NCBI GenBank assembly: GCA_018257865.1
Contig: JAEUBA010000037.1
Span: 232,476 to 296,475, forward strand
Direction: 5' to 3'
DNA: 64,000 nt
From: Stereocaulon alpinum
Lineage: Eukaryota; Ascomycota; Lecanoromycetes; Lecanorales; Stereocaulaceae
A model generated the notes under the pieces. It was not told where the DNA came from, searched no databases, and saw only the letters and a list, made by a program, of their open reading frames with translations. Position numbers and translations under genes: made by a program. This document shows positions 20,707-31,476 of this stretch, piece after piece; position 1 is the first letter of the stretch, and the number at the start of each line of letters is the position of its first letter.

Positions 20707-22342
20707 TTATATTGGCCCCAGATGATCAATGGCATACGTAGCAATAGCAGTCCTCCACTCCCTCACACCCTTTACATTCACCATGACATCTGGGCTTAGT
20801 GTGCATAGCGCCGCAATGCCAACCATAGCACTGATGACTAGCCTGGCCAGAATCCGCGGCACGACCTTGAATACAATGACCGTAGCTAGGAGACCGAAAG
20901 CCACGACGATGACTGGTGTTTCTAGCGCGCTGCCTGCTCGGAGGTTGATGTTTGGGGTGGGTTTCTCAGCAGAGATGCTAAGGAGGTCTAATTGGTGCTG
21001 GAGGAAGGCAGTCTCTTGCTCGACGATTGGAGCGTTTTTGGTGATCCAGTTGCGATAGGCGTCGACAGCAGCGTGGGAGGCGGGTTCGAGGCTTTGAGTC
21101 AGGTTGCTGTAAGAGGTAAGAGCACGATCTGCATGTGAAGCCGTTAGCGATACCGTTCTTGACTAACATAAGTGGCCACGTACTGTACTGCTCGACCTTT
21201 GCAAAGCTCCTGTTTAGCAAATCTACTCGATGCCAGTGCAATTGGCTTGGTAGTCTAGCCTCCATCCTCCGAGATGCCGGTCTCGCCCCATTGCTTTGTT
21301 CCTCATGTGCAATGGCTTGATCCAGGTCCCGTAACTGGTCTTCCATCTCGGCAATTTCGTCTTGCAGATATAGCAGCATGCGGTTATTAAGCATCTCGAA
21401 CTTGCGATAGATTGGCTTGAGCAACGCATCATTACGCGAGTCAATGTTCGAGGCAAGAAAATCGTACCCGCGTTTGCTGATCTTCGCTGGCCGTCTTTCC
21501 AAGTGTGAGGCATGCTTGACGATCTGGTCTGCAGGCACTGGGCTCAAAGCAGTATGAGAGGCCTGCGTCAGTCTAGGTGGAGCAGGCGTATAGTAGGCTT
21601 CTGGGCTAGACATGTGGTTCGTCTCTAGCGACGGCCAATGCTTATGACCAAACGCAAGGCATGGATCAACTGAATCCTCTGAAATCTCCAGTCCATAGCC
21701 TCCCATATGATGATTGTCATGTACATCAGCCTCGGTGTTTGGTTCGTCAAAGACTGTTGGCAGTTTGTGGTGCATAGTGGGCGAGTCTTGGTCTGGACTG
21801 CTGGATCTTATAGATATCCCCGAGTCTGAATGTAGGCTTCCACGTCCCCAAGAACGCTGTACACTGTCGATGGCTCGTACCTCAAGATCACTGTACCTTG
21901 GGGACATCGGCGGAAGATCTGCCAGCCCTGATGAGCTTGAGCTGGACGACAACTCTGCCTGAGCGGCTACAGCGTGTTCTTCGGCTGCTTTCTCCTCTCT
22001 AGCACCACTGGTGTATTTGTCGTCCTCATCCTCATCCTCGTCCTCGCCTCCCTCTTCCATGAGGTACGCAAAGACGTCTACATTCTCCTTGTACGAGTCA
22101 TCCACGCTTTTAGATCGTTCATGGTGAAGTCCAGGCCTCTCCGTCTGTTCATTCTTCGCTCCGGGGCGCTTGGACGGACGTAGACTTGACGGGAAGATCG
22201 AGTATCCCTTGACGGTGGTATTGCTGCTCGCTGAGTCGAGAGATGCGGTGGATATGACGGAAGGGGGTGTTTTCTTCGAGGAAGAGGATGAGGTCGAGTG
22301 CTGCTTTGAATGACGACGGCGTGAGGTGCTGTTAGAAGGCAT
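20707..22342 (-). CDS. DUF6594 family membrane-anchored protein
   Basis: Exons are 22342-21184 and 21128-20707 (GTACGT..CAG), 526 residues. The first 270 residues are disordered and rich in Ser, with an acidic run (GGEDEDEDEDD). The conserved part begins RGYDFLASNI and continues ALLKPIYRKFEMLNNRMLLYLQDEIAEMEDQLRDLD, the hallmark of the fungal DUF6594 family. After the intron come a coiled-coil-like stretch (IVEQETAFLQHQLDLL) and two hydrophobic segments near the C-terminus (VIVVAFGLLATVIVFKVV and LARLVISAMVGIAALCTL), so a hairpin membrane anchor is likely. The biochemical role of this family is unknown to me. The join is in frame and removes an early stop. Confidence 0.75.
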
Positions 22343-23167
22343 TATACTACCATGCCCCGCCAGCTGAACCTAGCAGCATTTGCTGGTGGTCCAGGCGTCA
22401 ATGATGCTTAGTCTGTGCTGTTTCGGGCCGTTCAATGACTATATGCAAATTGGCGTCAGATTCGGTAACCGGCCAGTTTTGAAGCGAGCCTGGCGTGACG
22501 GATTGTGGAAAAGAGGTCGAACAATCAATTATCTTGAGCATCAGGGATGGAATTGGAAGGTGTCAAGTATCCAAATCCGTCTCAAGCACCCACACAGGAC
22601 TGAAACACCTGTTGGAGCTGGAGGGGTCATAGCCCCCAACAGGCGTAAAACTGGGCATGAAAGCTCCGCATGGGCGCGACATATAACCACTCGGCGGCAG
22701 TTCAGCGAGACATGGCCCAGCAAATGACAATGATGATGCTAACATGGCCCCTTGCTTGTCAGTGGTCGAGTGGGAAATTACCTGATCAGTCATTCCCAAT
22801 TGGATTTGGCGGAGCAGTTCGTTAGCAACTTAGCAGGAGTCTGGGTAGATCAGGAGACGGCGGGCCTTGTTTCTCCCAATCGGCAAAATCAAGGTTGGGT
22901 TTCATGTACGTCTGAGTTGGCTGCGCGCGTGCGAGACCTGTTTCCTAATCGACTCCAATTAGAACCTCTTGTTATGTCGTACTATTACTGAGTTGCAGCT
23001 AGAAAGTTTGCGTGCGAGTAGCATGACGCGTGGAATCGCATTAAAGCCTTAATGGCATCTCGCGGTAAAATCGTCTATCACCGCCTATGTCTGATCGCCC
23101 TTATCTATCGAGCATTACACGTTCCAATAGCGACCTGAGCATCGAATAACCCTCCTCTTACCCCACA
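22343..23167. other. Intergenic region between two minus-strand genes
   Basis: This 825-bp region contains the DUF6594 promoter and the 3' flank of the Rsc58-like gene. Short open frames at 22380-22991 have no motif. No repeat or RNA gene is recognised. Confidence 0.35.
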
Positions 23168-25798
23168 TCATGCAGTAACGCCATTCTGCTGAGGAACAGG
23201 CGTCCCATTCTGCTGCCCGTTTTGTGCACTACTAGGTTGAGGAGTGGCTGATCCTTGTCTACTCTGCTGCTCCGCTAATTGAGCCTTTTGCCTTTCCATC
23301 ACCGCCGCCTGCTCCTCTGCAGACAAGCGTCTCGGCTGAGCCGCTGAGCCAGATGCACTATGGCCGTTGACTTGGGGCGATGCAGGAGCTTGTGATTGGT
23401 AGCCGGAGGAGTGCTGCTGATAAAGCGGAGGACGCTGATTAGCTCCTTGGGGCTGCCCGGAATAAGATGGTCGGTTTTGGTTCTGGGGCGAGGCACTCCC
23501 GCCGTGGGCAGAGCCATAGCCATAGCCCTGCGGAGGCACTGGTCGTTGCTGGTAATCAGTCTGGCTTCCTCGGTACGCCTGCGACGCTTGCGATGAAGGA
23601 CGGGCCTGAGGAGTCGCATACTGCGAATTGTAATTGTAATTGCTTGCGTTTTGCCCCGCGTAGGGCCGGTATCCGTTCTGGTAGGAACCGTACGATGACT
23701 GCGATTGTTGACCGTACTGTGCACCATAATTGTAGCGAGCGGCAGAAGCCGAGGCAGCAGGTTGTGGTGTGTAGCCACCTTGAGCAGGATAAGATGAACG
23801 AGCGTGTCCGGAAGAGTAATTAGATGGCCTATTTGAGTATTGTGGATTTTGGAGGTAGCTAGAATTGGTAGCCGGCCGTGGTACGGTGGAGGCTGCGTAT
23901 CCTCCTCCAGGATATTGCCGCGGAGGAGTGGCTGTTGCCTGGAGATAACTGCTACCACGGGCAGGAACACTTGGATAAGCACTGGGAGCTGGCAACGGTG
24001 CAGGAGCTGCAATTCGAGCTCTAATTGCGGCGGAAGCTTCGCCTTCTTCCATGGTACCCCTTTGATTTTTGCTCTCAACGTGGAGCTTTGTGCTGATCTT
24101 CAGGGCACCTAATTTGTCGCCGTCTAATTTTGAAAGTAGATACGGCGGTAGTGTCGAAACGATCAAGACCAACTGGTTTTTCAAGGTCTCGTAGACATCA
24201 ACTTCTGCCGACGACGGGATTGTCGGACTTCCAGGCATTCCGCTCAATTGTGGAGTTTGCCCAGATCCCGTGCGGGCATTGGTGGCTGTTGTCAATGTGA
24301 GGTTTCGGACACGCTGATGTGAATCAAGAGTCTCAAGCAAGTCGGATATCTCTCGGAGAAGGATATCAGCTTCTTCGCTGTTCTCAGGGACTTCGGTAGT
24401 GAGATGACCAGATGCATTCATCTCTTTCATGCCTGCCTCGGGTCTCCATGTTCTAAGCGCTTCCTGCAAGTCCTCCTCGTTGATCTCATCCTCGGCCAGA
24501 ATGCCATTCATCTCTTCTTGCCCTACTGCTCCGTCATCCTTCATAGCCAGCAGGTCCAAGTATTTCGACTCGCCGTACTTCTTCCACCACAGACGGTTCT
24601 TCTGTTGCTCCGCCACTAAAGCATTGGAATCATCTCGGTCCGGTGCAAAGCTTGAATACACGCTACGGAACAAGGCGTCTTCCTTCGCCTGATTATGAGC
24701 GGCCGTTGTCTCGGGCGATACCGGGTTTTGGGGCTCTCCAAAGCTCAAAGTTCGGTCTCGTTGTTTTCTCTTGGATTCGGGAGAGGCGAATTGCGTTGGA
24801 GAGGGAGCCACATTGTATGTCAACCATTGCCCCACTGATAGTCCTTGCGTGGTATAGCTATCTCGTCGGTTCGACCGGGTTCTTGATTCAACCTCTGCTG
24901 GATTGTACCAATTCACAGACGAGCTTTTGGTTACAGTATGTCTTGACTGCTTAGGTATAGGAAGGGCTGGAAGAGAAGTTGGTGGCGTGAAAACCTCTTT
25001 CAAAGTGGGTCCAGGCTTTCTTGCCATATCATTGATGCTGTGTCTTGGAACGATCTTTGTGGTGGTGATGCCATTTGGCAAGGAAACGTCAACGAGAGAT
25101 TGAGGTGAATTTCCTGGCTTTCTCATGCTGGAGAAAAGCTGCTTCGCAGGTCGAGTGTCGGCCAAGAGAGTGAGCACATTATCTTCCGAGCCGTCAATTT
25201 TCGTTTTCGTATCCATCTCTTCTGATGGTTCATCCTTGACCTGTTGCGTTGAGTTAAGCATGTCAGGCCGCCTGAACATCTCCACGCGGATGAGTTTATC
25301 AAGCTCTCTATTCAACGCAGTGGCTCGGGCGATCTGGGCCTGTTGCTCTTGTATGGAGGCAAACGTCATCACACCGCCATTGATGGTCTCTTTTAGCTCC
25401 TCGATAAGCCCAGATGTAGCAGTATCCAGATCCTTAACAACATCGTCAATCGCAGTATAGGCCTTCATGTCCACAAGGTATGCTATCGTCGACTTCTCCA
25501 CATCTTCAGATAACTTTGCTCGTTTCGCCTCATGAGAATCTATAGTGGTGGAGGTAATAGGCCGGTCGAAAGTTGAAGGAGTCGTATCTTGTCTGCGTTG
25601 CGTTGCATATGTCAACATGGATCTGATGGGAGGAGCTGGGTGACTCATGGAATATGCGTGGACTCACTCTTTCAAGATTACTAGGATGTCCAACAGCCAT
25701 TCATGGAACTTGTCTTGCATTTTTGCTGCATTGTCGCCATTAACTTCGTGCCCTTCAACTTCGCTTGAAGCATCCTGACGCTTTCGCTTGCCAGCCAT
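23168..25798 (-). CDS. Large low-complexity nuclear protein, tentatively Rsc58-like
   Basis: Exons are 25798-25668 and 25592-23168 (GTGAGT..CAG, 75-bp intron), 851 residues. The N-terminus has MAGKRKRQDA (nuclear-localisation-like) and WLLDILVILKEQDTTPSTF across the splice join. A helical segment follows (STIAYLVDMKAYTAIDDVVKDLDTA), reminiscent of a degenerate bromodomain helix. Conserved islands KQLFSSMRKPG, SSSVNWYNPAEVE, TQGLSVGQWLTYN and NRLWWKKYGESKYLDLLAMKDDG recur in an ascomycete protein family I associate, without certainty, with RSC subunit Rsc58. Residues from about 540 are Gln/Ser/Tyr/Gly/Pro-rich (NYNYNSQY, GYGYGSAHGG) with prion-like composition, ending in a Gln-rich tail. If the link holds, it acts in chromatin remodelling; the gene itself is well supported, the name is not. 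Confidence 0.7.
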
Positions 25799-26615
25799 GG
25801 CTGAGGCCTTCCTCGGAGTGTGGGACAACCTAGGCGACTATCTTGCCGTATACTTCGAGCGCTCTTGACCTGGTTGTAAATATAGGAAGCTCTCTGAGCC
25901 CGTGGGGTTGGGGTTCTCTGTAACGGTCGTAGGAGTGTTACGGTCGCTGGAAGACCTGCATTGGCAATAGGGTCGCTCTTATTGACGTTAAGGGCTCCAC
26001 GGGATTCGAGAAGCTGTTAAGTCGACTGTAGAATTCCTGCGCAGACCAAAGGCACTGTTCCTCCAAAGTTTTGATGTTCATCCAGGGCTCACCCGTCTGG
26101 AGCGATCGACGCGAGGGTTGGCGGATAAGGATGTCGCGCTCCGGAGCGTCTAGGGACCAAAGAGCGTATAGAGAGCTCACGCACGCAAACCTGCTCACTC
26201 TAGAGGCAGCTCTTCAAGATTTGTTCCAGCAAAATCGATGGAATATCGACCGGTCGTCGGTACTGGCGTTGCTGAATTGTCCACATTAAAGAGAATCACA
26301 GGGACGACCACGCTAGAGGGTAGGGCTGAGCAGGAATGATGACTAAGCAGCCCATCAAGCTTTCTCGATCACACGCTTGAATTGGCGAACAGTTCGCAAA
26401 TGCCTTGCAGTCTTACCTTAGGTGCATCCAGTTGCAGGAATTACAGGATTTGCAGGAATTGCAGAACGAGGCGTCTGCGGACTAAAGGCGGGGTTCTAAG
26501 GTGGCTTAACCGCCCATCTTGCTATCCCCAATCTTACATTAATCAAGTCATATGCACTTTCACTCTTCTATTGTTGTTATTCGTATAGCCCAACCGAGTT
26601 CGACCTCGCTTTACA
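25799..26615. other. Divergent intergenic region with a short TGCAGGAAT-type repeat
   Basis: This 817-bp region lies between outward-pointing genes. At about 26430-26466 the motif TTGCAGGAATTACAGGAT recurs in degenerate tandem form (three to four units of 9 bp). Open frames at 25938-26289 and 26382-26588 show no family features. No gene is supported. Confidence 0.4.
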
Positions 26616-27374
26616 ATGATTGACTTTCTCTCGCTTCCCACAGAGATACGCTATGAGATCTATCGACATCTCAGGACCGACAAATCTCTAAGCTTGTCCC
26701 CACAATGCGAGAAATCACTTCAGTTAGGCTACGTCAGCTTTGGGTTCTATCCGCAGATTCTCACGACAAACCATCAGGTCTGCTACGAAGCGAAGCAAGT
26801 CTTTTATGGAGAAAACCATTTCACCTTCTTTGTCACTCCCGAAATCCACTTTAGAGCGGAGTACTTCAAGCTGCCGCCATTGTCCTCAGCCCTTCCTTTC
26901 ATACGAAGAGTTCACGTCAGATTTCGAATGTTCGCTTGCTTCTACCATTCACTCAGCTCGGAACGGGTCCGTACGACTAATGACATGATTCAACTTCGAG
27001 CAAAGCTCAACCAAGTTAGCAAAATACTCGCCAAAGCACACTCTTTACAAAGTCTTAGTCTTGTTTGGACGGAGACTACAAGGAGATGGGACCCATTTGG
27101 TATTTATGATGACTGGGAATGGACCTCTGAGAATGGACAAATCGCCCTCGTCATACAAGGCCATATTGAGAGGATTTTACAACCTCTCGGCTCCCTGACT
27201 CGGGCTTGTACCATCCAAAAGAGTGAGCAAGTTGTCAGCCTGACTATCACTTCGAACACCGGAGCCTTTGACCAAGGTTTCGGATGTGGGAGATACTTCA
27301 GGGTGACTGCCATGGAGACGGCCTTTTCAAACGCCGTCAATTTGTTGGTGGCGGGACGTATGCCTTCTACCTGA
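26616..27374 (+). CDS. F-box-like / DUF7730-type fungal protein
   Basis: This is a single-exon gene of 252 codons. It opens with MIDFLSLPTEIRYEIYRHL, an F-box-like leader found in many fungal proteins of the DUF7730 and related families. These are often followed, as here, by QILTTNHQVCYEAKQVFYGENHFTF, in which the 'ancestral' motif of a structural helix and NxFxF is clear. The remainder is variable (FIRRVHVRFRM, LAKAHSLQSLSLVW). Such proteins are lineage-expanded in filamentous ascomycetes. A Skp1 adaptor role is possible but unproven. The stop at 27374 is followed by no in-frame continuation I could join. Confidence 0.7.
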   Translation: MIDFLSLPTEIRYEIYRHLRTDKSLSLSPQCEKSLQLGYVSFGFYPQILTTNHQVCYEAKQVFYGENHFTFFVTPEIHFRAEYFKLPPLSSALPFIRRVHVRFRMFACFYHSLSSERVRTTNDMIQLRAKLNQVSKILAKAHSLQSLSLVWTETTRRWDPFGIYDDWEWTSENGQIALVIQGHIERILQPLGSLTRACTIQKSEQVVSLTITSNTGAFDQGFGCGRYFRVTAMETAFSNAVNLLVAGRMPST

Positions 27375-27880
27375 AAAGTTGGCCTTGAAGACACCTGGAT
27401 GAACGAAATCCGGCCATTCGCTTCGCCGCAAGAACCTCCTCATACTATGTCGCTTTTGCTCTTGGCGATGGTCGGAGATCGCACTTGGACAACGTTCTGA
27501 TCGAATTGAGTGCGGGCGTTGAGCGATCACTTTTAATTTGTTCCAACTTACCTGGCGCATACCTCTTCTCTGCCCATTCTGCGCCTTGGAACTGCCCTTA
27601 TCATAATCACAAAGCTATCAGGAAAAGAACCACGAATTTCAGCCCCTATTATCGCGATCACCATTGTCCTGTGGATCTCTTTGTTGACTCTGGCAATGCC
27701 ATTGTCCTCATTCACTATGCCCAACACCTCAATATCAACATTCGCCCATGCGCAACCGTTACTTCATACAGTCACCTCAGATTCTCGCCTCAGTCTCCGT
27801 CAACTTTCAATGAGCACTCCAGATAACCGCCTCATCTGCGACATCTTCGCCACCAGCAACATCTGACAGACTCTCCAATC
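27375..27880. other. Intergenic region between two plus-strand hypothetical genes
   Basis: This 506-bp gap holds the 3' end of the F-box-like gene and the promoter and leader of the next gene. Pyrimidine-rich sequence precedes the ATG at 27881. Open frames at 27485-27866 are motif-free and are not supported as genes. Confidence 0.35.
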
Positions 27881-29236
27881 ATGTCTCGTTTGCCTTACGG
27901 CCCGAACAAACTTTCACCCTGGCCGAAGGTGCTGTTCCGCGATGAGACTTTGGATGCGGACGGCTGTAGTGGAGTTGAGGCGGAACCCAGATCCAACGCG
28001 GGCTTTAACCGCTGTGATCGCTATCCTACTCTAGTACTTCAACCGAGGGTGAAACCCCTCAGTAAAGTCGGTATACCCAACAACAAATCGATACAAGGTC
28101 GCCGTTTAAGTTTTGGTTCGACTCAGCAGCAAGTGGCTGTTGCGGGATTTCCATCTGTCAAAACACTTGATCGCGAAAAGAGTGGACAGAATGTTCAGCG
28201 ATTGCTCAAAATGAGGAAGCAGAGGTTGCAGGAAGCTATGGAGAATGGAGACGACGCTGAAGTCTACAGACTTAGGCATCTGAACCTTTTCGATGATATC
28301 GAGAAGCCTACGACAAAAGACGACGACTTCGAGAATGGCATACTTGAGGGATCACGGTATGAGTCAGATGTAGTATACGAGCTTGCATCCCCAATCACTG
28401 CACCAAACGTGGAATCTCTTGCTCCCTCGTCGCCGTTCACTCACGGTCACACATCAGAACTCTGTGAGCATATGAAGCTACAGCAAGCATGCGAAACTTT
28501 CATTCCCGAGGAATGCTCCAGCTGTACCGTACATCCAGAGCTAGGCTCGCCTACTACTGAGTCGGCCGGGTCAAGTACTACCCTTGCGCATTCAATAACG
28601 AGCCATAAGAGCTCCAAGAGCTCTACCGAGGGTTCATCTACAGCAAGGATGAGAGCCTCAACTATGACTTCATCCATCAGTGAGTCATCCCGAGCGAGCT
28701 TGCCTGAGAAGGGGTCTTCACCTCGCTCCGAAGCCGTCAAAGATGAGGATTCTTTTCTCTATATCGCAAAGTACATACGTCATCGTTCTAGGAACGTGAA
28801 TCAACACAAGAAGCATAAATCTGCCGTCGTAGAAGCTGAGACCGGCAAGGAGGCTAGATCTCGTTGCACATGCTCTGGGCATCAGTGCCGCACGTACCTG
28901 TCTGGTACATTCAGCCAGCATTGCAGCAATTGCAAACTCCCAAAACCCCAGCCAGAGATACAAGCTGCAATGGAGCGTATCAACGACGTCGAGGCTTCCG
29001 CTATGTCGGCTAGTGACGTCAGTCTCCTAAGGCACGAGAATGGACTCGACGTTAGGCTTGCCCATGATGAGAATTTGCGACAAGATGTGGAACTCGTGGA
29101 GCTCTACAACGCGGAGATGGAGAAGAGATGCTCAAAGGGTGTTTGGTGGGAGGGGTGGCTGGTTGTGGAGGATTTGAAACGGCAGGGCTTTGTGGGCTCG
29201 AAGCCATACGTTCATAACACCGCGGGATTGATTTGA
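27881..29236 (+). CDS. Hypothetical protein with a C-terminal cysteine cluster
   Basis: This is an uninterrupted reading frame of 451 codons that I do not recognise. The N-terminus is basic/polar (MSRLPYGPNKLSPWPKVL). A charged helical stretch (NVQRLLKMRKQRLQEAMENGDDAEVYRLRHLNLFDDIE) lies near residues 105-145, and the middle is Ser/Thr-rich and disordered. A cysteine cluster, CTCSGHQC then HCSNC, at about residues 328-350 has the spacing of a small zinc-ribbon-like site. The C-terminus is predicted helical (ELVELYNAEMEKRCSKGVWWEGWLVVEDLKRQGFVG). The clean long frame and the patterned cysteines support a real gene, but no function is offered. Confidence 0.65.
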   Translation: MSRLPYGPNKLSPWPKVLFRDETLDADGCSGVEAEPRSNAGFNRCDRYPTLVLQPRVKPLSKVGIPNNKSIQGRRLSFGSTQQQVAVAGFPSVKTLDREKSGQNVQRLLKMRKQRLQEAMENGDDAEVYRLRHLNLFDDIEKPTTKDDDFENGILEGSRYESDVVYELASPITAPNVESLAPSSPFTHGHTSELCEHMKLQQACETFIPEECSSCTVHPELGSPTTESAGSSTTLAHSITSHKSSKSSTEGSSTARMRASTMTSSISESSRASLPEKGSSPRSEAVKDEDSFLYIAKYIRHRSRNVNQHKKHKSAVVEAETGKEARSRCTCSGHQCRTYLSGTFSQHCSNCKLPKPQPEIQAAMERINDVEASAMSASDVSLLRHENGLDVRLAHDENLRQDVELVELYNAEMEKRCSKGVWWEGWLVVEDLKRQGFVGSKPYVHNTAGLI

Positions 29237-29883
29237 ACTCGATCTTCTTGGATTCTCTGATTGTTTGGGAGGGTTTGAGCTAACACCTGGGGTATCCCTC
29301 GCGTGCTTGGGCAGGCTTTGGGTTATATATCGTTATCTCTTACTTCTTATCTGGCATCAATCACTTACATCGGCGTTGTTCCGCGACCATTGCTGCAGAC
29401 GTTTCAACGGCTTCCCTGACTTGGGAATGCTCTAAGGTGCCATTCTGTTGTTGAACTTGAATCTTGCGAAGACAATTGCACTCACATTTAGCCGTCGTTG
29501 ATATGAATTATATTGAATTCTCTGATATACACCTAAGTACTACCTAGTCATACGTTCCCTGAGAGCCCTAGTACGGCCCACACATGATTGTGGCTGGCAC
29601 TAAATTCGAGTCAGTCAACCAACATCGGGCTATGGCCCAATTTGTAGGTGACGTTTACTAGGAGTCTTTGCATCCGTGGACATATTACACATTAGCAGCT
29701 TTGCAGCTTTAGCCCTGATGACAGATGCAAACTAGATCTAGGTAGCAGTACCCGCCAGACTTCAAGACTCCACGGGATAATAGCGCCCATACGCGCCAGC
29801 CCGTCCCAAAATCTAACCGGTCATGCCTAGTCAACGCTATAAGCTCATGAATAGAACTGCAAGTGCACCATGATAAATAAAAC
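29237..29883. other. Convergent intergenic region before the sugar transporter
   Basis: This 647-bp region lies between convergent genes. AT-rich stretches at 29480-29560 suit 3' ends. No gene, repeat or RNA is recognised. Confidence 0.35.
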
Positions 29884-31476
29884 CTACACATTCTCCACAA
29901 GCCTTGCCCTCTTCCTATCATCATCATCATCATCCTCCTCCCCCTCCCCCTCCCCAAGCAACCTCTCCCTCCTCGGATGCACAGCCGTCAGATCCCCATC
30001 CCGAAAAACCCACATCGTCCTCCCCTCAAACATAGCATCCATCTCCTCCAAACTCCGATTCGCCGTCTCAGGCTGAAACAACCACGTCGACACCGCCGCC
30101 AAGAAACATATCCCCGCGAAAATGATATACAATGCCCAGCTGACTTTGTTCAGAGCAGTGGGTATGTAGAGCGCGAACCAGAAATTGACAAACCAGTTCA
30201 TTGCGGTCGTCATGCTGTTTGCGCGGCCGCGCGTTATCATGGGGAATATCTCGGCGGGGACGACCCATGCTGGTGTTGCCCAGGAGATGGCGAAGGAGGC
30301 GACGTAGAGGTAGAGGAATGCGATTACTGCTTTGCCGGCTGGGCGGTTGGCGGTGAAGTCGAAGTTTACTTTGTGTGAGATGGGCGAGTAGGAGGGGTCG
30401 CCTTTTGTTTTGAGGATTACGCCTATTAGGAGCATGGATATGCCCATTCCTATGGCGCCGAGGACCATGGGTTTTCGCCGGCCCCAGGTGTCGAGGTAGT
30501 ACATGTTTGGCCAGGTGACGACGTTGAGGATCACGCCTTCGATGACGTTGGCTAGTAGTGATGCTTCTGAGCTGCCGACGCCGGCTTGTTGGAAGAGGAA
30601 CGGTGCGTAGTATAGGATGCTGTTAATTCCAACAGCTTGTTGCCAGAATTGCGCGCCGATGCCGATATATGTGCGGCGAGCGTATTTCTTGGAGAAGAGA
30701 AGGTCGAAATAGGAGGGTTTCTTGACCGTTTGCTCCCACTCGAATTTCTCTTTGATCTCTGCGTACTCGGCACGGACGTACTCGTCTTCTCGATCACCGT
30801 TTGCATGGACACGGGCGAGGACTTGCAATGCCTCGGTGTTTCGACCTCTGGATAAGAGCCACCGTGGGGATTCGGGCAGGAACCACATCACGCAGAACAG
30901 TGCAATTGTTGGTACCATTTGGATACCAATTGGGACCCGCCAAGCAGCGTTGCTGACAATGAACGAGCAGCCATATTGAATGAGAAAGGCACTCAAGATA
31001 CCAAAGTTAATCACGCACTGTTGCAGTGAGATAACCCTGCCTCTGATTTCCTTGGGTGTAACTTCGCTTTGCCAAAGCGGAACCATCATCGCCGTACATC
31101 CGTTCGCAAGACCATTGATGATCCGACCCGCGATCAAACATTGGACATTGTTAGAGGCGCAGCTAATTGCTATACCAATCGTGAACAAAGCAGCTCCACC
31201 TAAGATCGTTCTTCGTCTCCCAAGAGCGTCGGCAAGGAATATGCCGGTCATCAAACTCCCGACGAAGGCGCCAGCTTGGATGGACGCTGTGATTCCGCCT
31301 TGTAGCCCATTTGAGGGGTGATGGAAGTAATTGTTGAATTGCGTCTCCACCAGGATTCCTGAGATCGAGCCAGTATCGTAACCAAACGCGTAACCCCCCA
31401 ATGTTGGAGCAATGCCGTAGAAGTAAGGTTTGGCTCTAGTCATCCATGACCTCTTTCGTCCCGCTTTCGGATCCAT
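29884..31476 (-). CDS. MFS sugar (hexose-type) transporter
   Basis: This is a single-exon gene of 530 codons with about twelve hydrophobic segments, a plasma-membrane sugar/proton transporter of the SP family of the major facilitator superfamily. Signatures in order are GYAFGYDTGSISGILV (helix 1), ADALGRRRTILGG (loop 2-3), ESPRWLLSRGRN (PESPRW motif), QFWQQAVGINSILYYAPFLF (helix 7), DTWGRRKPMVLG (loop 8-9), VPAEIFPMITRGRANSM (helix 10) and PETANRSLEEMDAMFEG after helix 12. The C-terminal cytoplasmic tail carries Glu/Gly and a six-Asp run encoded by a TCA/TCC-type microsatellite, likely length-variable. Substrate cannot be read from sequence; glucose or another hexose is usual. Confidence 0.9.
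   Translation of the reverse strand: MDPKAGRKRSWMTRAKPYFYGIAPTLGGYAFGYDTGSISGILVETQFNNYFHHPSNGLQGGITASIQAGAFVGSLMTGIFLADALGRRRTILGGAALFTIGIAISCASNNVQCLIAGRIINGLANGCTAMMVPLWQSEVTPKEIRGRVISLQQCVINFGILSAFLIQYGCSFIVSNAAWRVPIGIQMVPTIALFCVMWFLPESPRWLLSRGRNTEALQVLARVHANGDREDEYVRAEYAEIKEKFEWEQTVKKPSYFDLLFSKKYARRTYIGIGAQFWQQAVGINSILYYAPFLFQQAGVGSSEASLLANVIEGVILNVVTWPNMYYLDTWGRRKPMVLGAIGMGISMLLIGVILKTKGDPSYSPISHKVNFDFTANRPAGKAVIAFLYLYVASFAISWATPAWVVPAEIFPMITRGRANSMTTAMNWFVNFWFALYIPTALNKVSWALYIIFAGICFLAAVSTWLFQPETANRSLEEMDAMFEGRTMWVFRDGDLTAVHPRRERLLGEGEGEEDDDDDDRKRARLVENV

Noticed and set aside
23299..24078. 259-codon alternative frame inside the Rsc58-like gene
   Set aside because: Its length is a by-product of low-complexity Gln/Ser/Pro codons in the main frame; no motif.
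27485..27866. Open frames between the F-box-like and Cys-cluster genes
   Set aside because: No motif, overlapping frames, and pyrimidine-rich leader composition.
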